The notes beneath the pieces were generated by a model. That model made no database searches. It was not told where the DNA came from and saw only the letters and a list, made by a program, of their open reading frames with translations. Below, one piece after another: positions 59,221-64,000 of a DNA stretch of 64,000 nucleotides. Position numbers and translations under genes: made by a program. Position 1 is the stretch's first letter; each line of letters opens with the position of its first letter. The stretch is from Thermoproteota archaeon (lineage in GTDB: Archaea; Korarchaeota; Korarchaeia; Korarchaeales; Korarchaeaceae): the NCBI GenBank assembly GCA_027491415.1, contig JAOZFH010000007.1, forward strand, positions 1-64,000. Reading direction: 5' to 3'.

Positions 59221-59828
59221 GTGGACACTGAATCCACCTTCACGGCCAATAGGTCGATCTGGCCCGCCCACCTTTCCCTCACCCCCACCACGCGCATGCC
59301 GAGCGACGTCAACCCCTCAACCAGGTGATCCAACGGGAGGAATGTCGAGTGGAGCCCCATCATTCTCTCAACCCCTCTCAAGATGCGAGTGGGGAATCTA
59401 GAATCGTCGAAATCGTAGACACCAAGCACGCCGCCGATTTTCAGGATCCTTACAGCCTCCCTGAGGGCCCTCATCGGCCCACGGATGTGGTGCAGGGAGT
59501 CAAAGAATATGACGAAATCGGCCACCTCGTCCCTTAGGGGCAGCATCCTGGCGTCCGCCCTCAGCACGGAGACGTTGGGCATGTCCTCCAGGCGCCTCCT
59601 CGCCGACGAGGCCATCTCCCTGTCTACCTCGACCAGGATGAGGTGTCCAACCCTGTCGGCTATCAGCTCAGCGGAGAGACCGTAACCGGCCCCCACGTCG
59701 ACGCCGATCGCCCCGGGGCCGACCACGCTTAAGAGCTCGGAGACCGGGCGGTATACGCTCCTGAGCCCAAGGGAGTAGACGACGCGGTAGGCGAGCGGGG
59801 TCTTCTCCTTCTCTTCCTCCTTTCCCAT
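59217..59828 (-). CDS. Class I SAM-dependent methyltransferase
   Basis: A 203-residue methyltransferase: SAM loop IGVDVGAGYGLSAELI, acidic LVEVDRE, ADARMLPLRDEVADFVIF, and a post-motif LREAVRILKIGGVLGVYDF. The N-terminal region (YRVVYSLGLRSVYRPVSELL) resembles archaeal membrane-lipid or small-molecule methyltransferases. ATG 59828 follows GGAGG. It shares a TATA-like box with the dolichol-kinase-like gene. Confidence 0.82.
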   Translation of the reverse strand: MGKEEEKEKTPLAYRVVYSLGLRSVYRPVSELLSVVGPGAIGVDVGAGYGLSAELIADRVGHLILVEVDREMASSARRRLEDMPNVSVLRADARMLPLRDEVADFVIFFDSLHHIRGPMRALREAVRILKIGGVLGVYDFDDSRFPTRILRGVERMMGLHSTFLPLDHLVEGLTSLGMRVVGVRERWAGQIDLLAVKVDSVST

Positions 59829-59856
59829 CCGACCTCCGGCCGATGGAGGTGCAAAT

Positions 59857-59866
59857 CACTTTAACC
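59857..59866. promoter_or_regulatory. Shared TATA-like box between methyltransferase and dolichol-kinase-like genes
   Basis: CACTTTAACC lies 25 bases before GTG 59887 on the plus strand (leaderless) and about 34 bases before ATG 59828 on the minus strand. It is the only AT-rich element in the 58-base gap. Confidence 0.5.
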
Positions 59867-59886
59867 GTGCCCTGCCCGACCGGTCC

Positions 59887-60576
59887 GTGCGGGATCTCAA
59901 GAGCCTGATGCTGCGCAAGGTGATACACGCCGTCATGGCCCTGAGCCTCGCCGCACCGGCCGTGATCCTCCCCAAGCTGCCGGAGTCTCTGTTTCTCCTC
60001 CATCGGCCGTCTCCTGCCGAGGTTTATGGCCTCCTGATGATCGCCGCCGCCTGGGTCAACGCGCTGAGGGTCAAGGGGCCCGCCGTAGAGGTCACCCCGG
60101 AGGAGCTGGAGAGGGTACTGCAGAGGACTCCGGTGGGCCAGAGCGTGGACGCGGTGGTCAGGTGGCTGGACTCCAAGATACGCCAGCTGGAGAGGGAGTA
60201 CGAGAGGAGGGCCGGTTGGGTCGGCCTCATGTACGGGGTCATAGGCGTTGGGGTCTCCTACTTCCTCTTCGGCTGGAACTTCCTCTGGGGGGTCGTGGCG
60301 CTCGCCACTACCGACGTCGCCTCGGCCGTCGTGGGGGCGTACGCGGGGAGGCTGAGAATGCCCTTTGCGTCCACCTCAACGGTGGAGGGCACGGTCGCCG
60401 GGTTCCTAGCCATCCTCCCGGTGGCCCTCCTGTTCAGGGATCCCGCGAGCGCCGTTCTTCTGTCTGCGGCCGCCGCGTTGTCTGAGGCCTACGGAGTGGA
60501 GGACAACCTCGAGGTACCCTTCGTCGTCTCGGGGCTCGCCTGGCTCATGCCCCGCCTGGGACTAGGAGTTCCGTGA
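59887..60576 (+). CDS. Dolichol kinase / CTP-dependent polyprenol kinase-like membrane protein
   Basis: A 229-residue membrane protein with about six helices. RKVIHAVMALS at the start, TTDVASAVVGAYAGRLRMPF and TVEGTVAGFLA are the hallmarks of the dolichol/phytol kinase family; ALSEAYGVEDNLEVPF near the end also fits. It would phosphorylate polyprenol, recycling the lipid carrier made by the cis-prenyltransferase at 53773-54558. GTG 59887 seems to be the first or nearly the first base of the message. It overlaps the convergent M20 gene by 32 bases. Confidence 0.8.
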   Translation: MRDLKSLMLRKVIHAVMALSLAAPAVILPKLPESLFLLHRPSPAEVYGLLMIAAAWVNALRVKGPAVEVTPEELERVLQRTPVGQSVDAVVRWLDSKIRQLEREYERRAGWVGLMYGVIGVGVSYFLFGWNFLWGVVALATTDVASAVVGAYAGRLRMPFASTSTVEGTVAGFLAILPVALLFRDPASAVLLSAAAALSEAYGVEDNLEVPFVVSGLAWLMPRLGLGVP

Positions 60577-61732
60577 TGAACCTCTCGAGCGCGGCAACGT
60601 CCTCTAGGTAGACGAACTCTAGGGGGGCGTGTATGTTGTTGTCCACCCTGATGGCGCCTATGGCGACCGTGGGAACCCCCCTCGACGCGAAGAGGTAGCC
60701 GTCGTTCCCTCCCAGCTCTGCGGCCATCTTTCTCGTGCCCAAGGCCCTCTCCATGGCGTCAAGCGCCTCCCTCACGAAGGGGTGGTCGGGCGGGGTCATC
60801 CAACCGGTGTTCACCTCCCCCACGAGCTTCATCGACACCTCGAGGCTCAGCCTGGCCGCGGCGTCCGCGAGGAAGGACCTCAGCTCCTCGAGCGCCCGCT
60901 CTGGATCCTCTCCGGGCACGATCCTCATGTCGAACCCTAGCCTGGCCTCGCTCGGCACGGCGTTGTGCTTCTCCCCGGCGCGCAGCATCGTGACCGTGAA
61001 CCTTCCCCACACCCTCTCCACGGGGGAGTCCGGCGGGCTCGGGAGGTCGGAGAGCCTCGTGGCCCTGTGCCTCGAGAAGCTCTCCAGCTCGCAGATGAGC
61101 CTGACCAGACCGTAGATGGGGTTTCTCGTCTTGTGCGGGTATCCGGCGTGCCCTCCCTTCCCCCTGACGGTTATCCAGCCGTCGGCCACCCCGCTCGCGC
61201 CCACGCTGAGGTGCTCTATGGCGGCGTCCAGTATGACCGCGGCGTCCCCCGTGATCCCGGCCCCCTCGACGACCTCCCTTATCCCCGCGCCGCCGACCTC
61301 CTCGTCCCCGACCACGATGGCCAGGGGGTTGTACCTCAGCTCACCCTCCCGCCCGCTCTCGACTATCCGCCTGAGGGCACCCAGCGTGGCCGCGATGGCA
61401 GACTTGTCGTCGGCCGCACCCCTCCCGTAGAGGCGGCCGTTAACCAGGAGGGGCTCGAAGGGGTCGATCTCCCTGCCGTCCAGGACCCACGGTCCCCCGG
61501 CCGGGACGACGTCGTAGTGGCTCACGAGCGCGAGATCCCTCTCGGCACCGGCGTCGAGCCTCGCCACGACGTTGGGTACCTCCTCCCCCACGATCTCGAC
61601 GCTCAGGCCGATCTCCCTGAAGTACCCGGCCACCAGCTCGGCGGCCTCACTGTAGTTCTTCCTCTCGGTGGCGTCGGTGTCGAGAGCGACCAGGCGCTTG
61701 AGGACCTCAACCTCCCACTCCACGAGGCCCAC
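60545..61732 (-). CDS. M20 family metallopeptidase (ArgE/DapE type)
   Basis: A 395-residue zinc hydrolase with LVSHYDVVPAG (His, Asp), GRGAADDKSAIAA, the EE pair in VVGDEEVGGAG and the late histidine in NNIHAPLEFV. The dimerisation domain includes GKGGHAGYPH. The plan fits archaeal succinyl-diaminopimelate desuccinylase/acetylornithine deacetylase-like enzymes or carboxypeptidases. Unlike the M20 enzyme at 19474, it lacks the YgeY-type segments. GTG 61732 is about 27 bases from a shared TATA-like box and is probably leaderless. Confidence 0.85.
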   Translation of the reverse strand: MGLVEWEVEVLKRLVALDTDATERKNYSEAAELVAGYFREIGLSVEIVGEEVPNVVARLDAGAERDLALVSHYDVVPAGGPWVLDGREIDPFEPLLVNGRLYGRGAADDKSAIAATLGALRRIVESGREGELRYNPLAIVVGDEEVGGAGIREVVEGAGITGDAAVILDAAIEHLSVGASGVADGWITVRGKGGHAGYPHKTRNPIYGLVRLICELESFSRHRATRLSDLPSPPDSPVERVWGRFTVTMLRAGEKHNAVPSEARLGFDMRIVPGEDPERALEELRSFLADAAARLSLEVSMKLVGEVNTGWMTPPDHPFVREALDAMERALGTRKMAAELGGNDGYLFASRGVPTVAIGAIRVDNNIHAPLEFVYLEDVAALERFITELLVPGGA

Positions 61733-61753
61733 CCGAACGTGCTCAGAGGTTCA

Positions 61754-61764
61754 GGTTAATAGAC
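61754..61764. promoter_or_regulatory. Shared TATA-like box, both genes apparently leaderless
   Basis: GGTTAATAGAC at the centre of a 51-base gap. Its middle lies about 27 bases from GTG 61732 (minus) and about 25 bases from ATG 61784 (plus), so one box can serve two leaderless messages. Confidence 0.55.
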
Positions 61765-61783
61765 TGACGAGGGAGTAGGCGGG

Positions 61784-63004
61784 ATGTCCGCGCGGGTGGC
61801 GCTCATCGGGACCGGGGTGACATCGAGGGTAGTGGCGATCTCGCTAGCCAGGGACGATCTCGCCACCTGGGTGGGCGAGCTGCTGATAGCGGATAAGGAC
61901 CCAGAGGCCGCCAAGAGAGCCGCAGAGGAGTCCCAGGCCCTTACGAGGTCGAAGCAGGTCTCGTGGACCCAGCTCGACGCGCGAGACGTGGACGCGGTCG
62001 CCCGCCTGGTCAGGGGGTACGACGTCCTGATCAACGGGGCAATCTTCAAGGTGATCCCGCCCCTCACGAAGGCGGCCTTAGAGGCGCGAGTCCCCTACAT
62101 TGACTTCGGCTCAGACAGGGAGACGCTCCAATGGCAGCTCTCCTTGAGCGAGGACTTCCGGCGAGTCGGGGTACCGGCCCTCCCCGCGATGGGCGGTTCG
62201 CCCGGCCTGATCAACGTCCTCGCGAGGCTGGCCGTTGACCAGCTAGATGAGGTCCGTGAAATCCGCATGAGAGAGGGCTGGATCGACCGGGTGGACTACG
62301 AGGCCCTGGGGATTCCACTCCCGGTGCCCTACTCCTTCGAGACGATTCTGGACGAGTTCGTCTACGGGGGTGAAGTGTGGACCGCCGAGGGGCCGAGGCC
62401 CACGCCGCCCCTGGGTGGCAGGGAGGAGTTTGAGTTCCCCGAGCCAGTGGGGAGGCAGCCTTGCTACTACGTCGATCACCCTGAGACGTGGAGCCTCGGG
62501 GAGACCTTCAGAGACCGCGGGCTCCAACTGGTCGACTACAAACTCTCGTTTCCGGATGACCTCCTCGAGAAGTACGATCTCTTGGTAAGGCTGGGGTTCG
62601 CCTCCGAGGATCCTCTTGATCTCCCGGGGTGCGGAAGGTCTCCTATGGAGATCTTGGAGTACCTAGTCAACAGGACCATCCAGGGGAAATCCTGGACCCC
62701 CGACGACGTAGACGTGATGGTCGTCACGGCCGTGGGGTCAATCTCAGTTCGGCCAGCTACGGTCGTTGTCACCGCATCGGCCGAGTCTTGGACGAGACCT
62801 CCAGCGTCGGCCCACGGCATCTTGGTGGCCGCTCCAGCGATAACGGCCGCCAGGATGTTGGTAGAGGGAGAACTGAAGCCTGGAGTTCACCTCCCCGAGC
62901 GCGCCATAGACCCGGAGCCCTTCCTCCGAGAGGTGGCCAGGTTCGGAGTCTCGGTGGACCTCACCGTGACCACGAAGAGACTCTCCCTCCAGCGCGAGGA
63001 GTAG
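61784..63004 (+). CDS. Saccharopine dehydrogenase-like NAD(P)-dependent oxidoreductase
   Basis: A 406-residue protein with the Rossmann start VALIGTGVTSRVVAISLARD, the GYDVLINGAIF segment and AMGGSPGLINVLA, as in saccharopine dehydrogenases, lysine 6-dehydrogenases and carboxynorspermidine synthases. It probably makes or breaks a secondary amine or oxidises an amino acid. ATG 61784 was chosen; no ribosome site is needed if the message is leaderless. Substrate unknown. Confidence 0.8.
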   Translation: MSARVALIGTGVTSRVVAISLARDDLATWVGELLIADKDPEAAKRAAEESQALTRSKQVSWTQLDARDVDAVARLVRGYDVLINGAIFKVIPPLTKAALEARVPYIDFGSDRETLQWQLSLSEDFRRVGVPALPAMGGSPGLINVLARLAVDQLDEVREIRMREGWIDRVDYEALGIPLPVPYSFETILDEFVYGGEVWTAEGPRPTPPLGGREEFEFPEPVGRQPCYYVDHPETWSLGETFRDRGLQLVDYKLSFPDDLLEKYDLLVRLGFASEDPLDLPGCGRSPMEILEYLVNRTIQGKSWTPDDVDVMVVTAVGSISVRPATVVVTASAESWTRPPASAHGILVAAPAITAARMLVEGELKPGVHLPERAIDPEPFLREVARFGVSVDLTVTTKRLSLQREE

Positions 63005-63044
63005 GGTCGTCCCGATCCGAAAAATCATTTTACTTTAGGAGCCG

Positions 63045-63794
63045 TTGGAGAGTCCTGTGCCGACGGAGAGGCTGTACTACCAAGATCAGTACTTGAAGGA
63101 GTTCACCGCAATAGTCGCCTCGGTGGAGGAGCTCCCGGACGGCAAGGTAGGAGCGGTGCTGGACAGGACCGCTTTCTACCCCGAGGGCGGCGGACAGCCA
63201 GCTGACACGGGGGTTCTGGAGGGCCCCTCCGGAAAGCTCAAGGTTGTCTGGGCGGAGAATAGGGGAGAGGACGTGCTTCACATCGGCGAGCTCGAGGGGT
63301 CCCTCTCCCCGGGTGATGAGGTTAGGGGAGTGCTGGACTGGGATAGGCGGTACGCCATAATGAGGACGCACACGGCGGCACACGTGCTAATGCACGCGGT
63401 CGATCGACTTTTCGGCCGAACGGCGCTGGCCGGCAGCGGCCTGAGTGTGGGCTCTGGCCGGCTCGACTTCGCTGCGAAGATAACACGAGATCAGCTCCCC
63501 TCGATAGAGGAGGAGGCCAATAGAATAGTCCAGATGGACGCGGAGGTCAGGGCCAACGTGCTGCCGAGGGACAAGGCAGAGGAACTCCTAGCGAGGTACG
63601 GCGCGGGCCTGGGACCCGCTCAGGAGGGGATGGAAGAGGTAAGAATCGTGGAGATCGTGGGCGTGGGCGCGGACCCCTGCGGCGGGACTCACGTCGCGAG
63701 GACCGGGGAGATAGGAGGCATCAAGATCCTCAAGAGGAAGAGCAAGGGCAAGGGTGTGGTGAGGCTGGAGTACGCGGTCTCCGGGTTCTATTGA
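63045..63794 (+). CDS. alaX: AlaX-type alanyl-tRNA editing protein
   Basis: A 249-residue free-standing editing protein that removes serine or glycine from mischarged tRNA-Ala. Zinc and catalytic residues are in HTAAHVLMHAV (H-x3-H) and PCGGTH. The N-terminal GGGQPADTG segment marks the longer AlaX-M/II form. The start is TTG 63045; a TATA-like TTTACTTTA lies about 15-20 bases upstream, giving a very short leader or none. Confidence 0.92.
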   Translation: MESPVPTERLYYQDQYLKEFTAIVASVEELPDGKVGAVLDRTAFYPEGGGQPADTGVLEGPSGKLKVVWAENRGEDVLHIGELEGSLSPGDEVRGVLDWDRRYAIMRTHTAAHVLMHAVDRLFGRTALAGSGLSVGSGRLDFAAKITRDQLPSIEEEANRIVQMDAEVRANVLPRDKAEELLARYGAGLGPAQEGMEEVRIVEIVGVGADPCGGTHVARTGEIGGIKILKRKSKGKGVVRLEYAVSGFY

Positions 63795-63812
63795 GGCCCC
63801 GGGGTGTATCCA

Positions 63813-64000
63813 TTGCGTCCGCGGCGGGGTGTCGCGCTGGCAATCGCGCTGATGGCTCTGGTTCCGCTGATTGTGGCCGAGGCTCAGGCCGAGCCGACCC
63901 CCTGCAGGGTCACCCTGTACGAGGACGGGTGGGCCCTCGTCTCTGTGAATTGGAGTTCCGAGGGGTTCGTGAGCGCGATACCCCTGCTACCCGGGGCCGA
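63813..64000 (+). CDS. Exported protein, N-terminal part (partial)
   Basis: An open frame from TTG 63813 to the window edge, 62 codons. It begins RPRRGVALAIALMALVPLIV, a typical signal peptide, with likely cleavage near AEAQAEP; the mature part starts with a beta-type stretch (CRVTLYEDGWALVSVNW). GGGGTG upstream may serve as ribosome site. The rest, and the function, lie outside the window. Confidence 0.6.
   Translation, partial: MRPRRGVALAIALMALVPLIVAEAQAEPTPCRVTLYEDGWALVSVNWSSEGFVSAIPLLPGA

Overview
This window is a GC-rich archaeal chromosome segment (roughly 60% G+C by eye). No organism name can be read from it. The archaeal signs are AT-rich TATA-like boxes about 25-30 bases upstream of start codons (often with no room for a leader), frequent GTG/TTG starts, T-tract terminators, tungsten-type aldehyde:ferredoxin oxidoreductases (AORs), an ADP-forming acyl-CoA synthetase alpha chain, indolepyruvate:ferredoxin oxidoreductase, a KaiC-like ATPase, a dolichol-kinase-like protein and archaeal-style anchored binding proteins. 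The gene set fits an anaerobic, probably thermophilic, peptide- and nucleobase-fermenting member of the Thermoproteota or a related lineage (a Korarchaeia-like lineage is one possibility). I see no rRNA, tRNA, CRISPR array or insertion sequence.

Region 1 (1-23.6 kb) looks like a nucleobase or N-heterocycle utilisation island. After the tail of a probable methylamine methyltransferase come an SsnA-like aminohydrolase, a BMP-type ABC importer (ATPase, two permeases, binding protein) and a compact seven-gene operon: polyferredoxin, AOR, PreA-like flavoprotein, polyferredoxin, AOR, cyclic amidohydrolase, AOR. Next are an APC permease with Lrp-type and UspA-type partners, a YgeY-like M20 hydrolase, carbamate kinase, a medium-chain dehydrogenase and a beta-hydroxyacid dehydrogenase. 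SsnA, a hydantoinase/allantoinase-type enzyme, YgeY and carbamate kinase are also partners in the bacterial anaerobic purine-degradation cluster. Here they sit with three AOR-family enzymes instead of a visible xanthine dehydrogenase.

Region 2 (23.7-31.3 kb) holds amino-acid metabolism: a cysteine-synthase-like enzyme, a class III aminotransferase, a methyltransferase, acyl-CoA synthetase alpha and IorAB. Together the last two would turn aromatic 2-oxoacids into acyl-CoA and then ATP.

Region 3 (31.4-34.4 kb, minus strand) is a tight four-gene operon: a zinc-ribbon protein, two paralogous methyltransferase-like proteins without a visible SAM-binding glycine motif, and a Ras-like small GTPase. 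I recognise no described system here.

Region 4 (34.4-50.6 kb) contains a DUF84-type NTPase and two complete ABC importers of the oligopeptide class. The first has an N-terminally anchored binding protein. The second has a C-terminally anchored 905-residue binding protein and a permease with a large extra domain. An 88-bp perfect repeat joins the ends of the second importer's two ATPase genes.

Region 5 (50.6-64 kb) carries housekeeping and surface-polymer genes: KaiC-like ATPase, FmdE-like protein, Nudix hydrolase, phosphohexomutase, cis-prenyltransferase, a Ca2+-type P-ATPase, a PfkB kinase, a methyltransferase, a dolichol-kinase-like protein, a second M20 peptidase, a saccharopine-dehydrogenase-like protein, AlaX and the start of an exported protein. 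Several divergent pairs here share one central TATA-like box.
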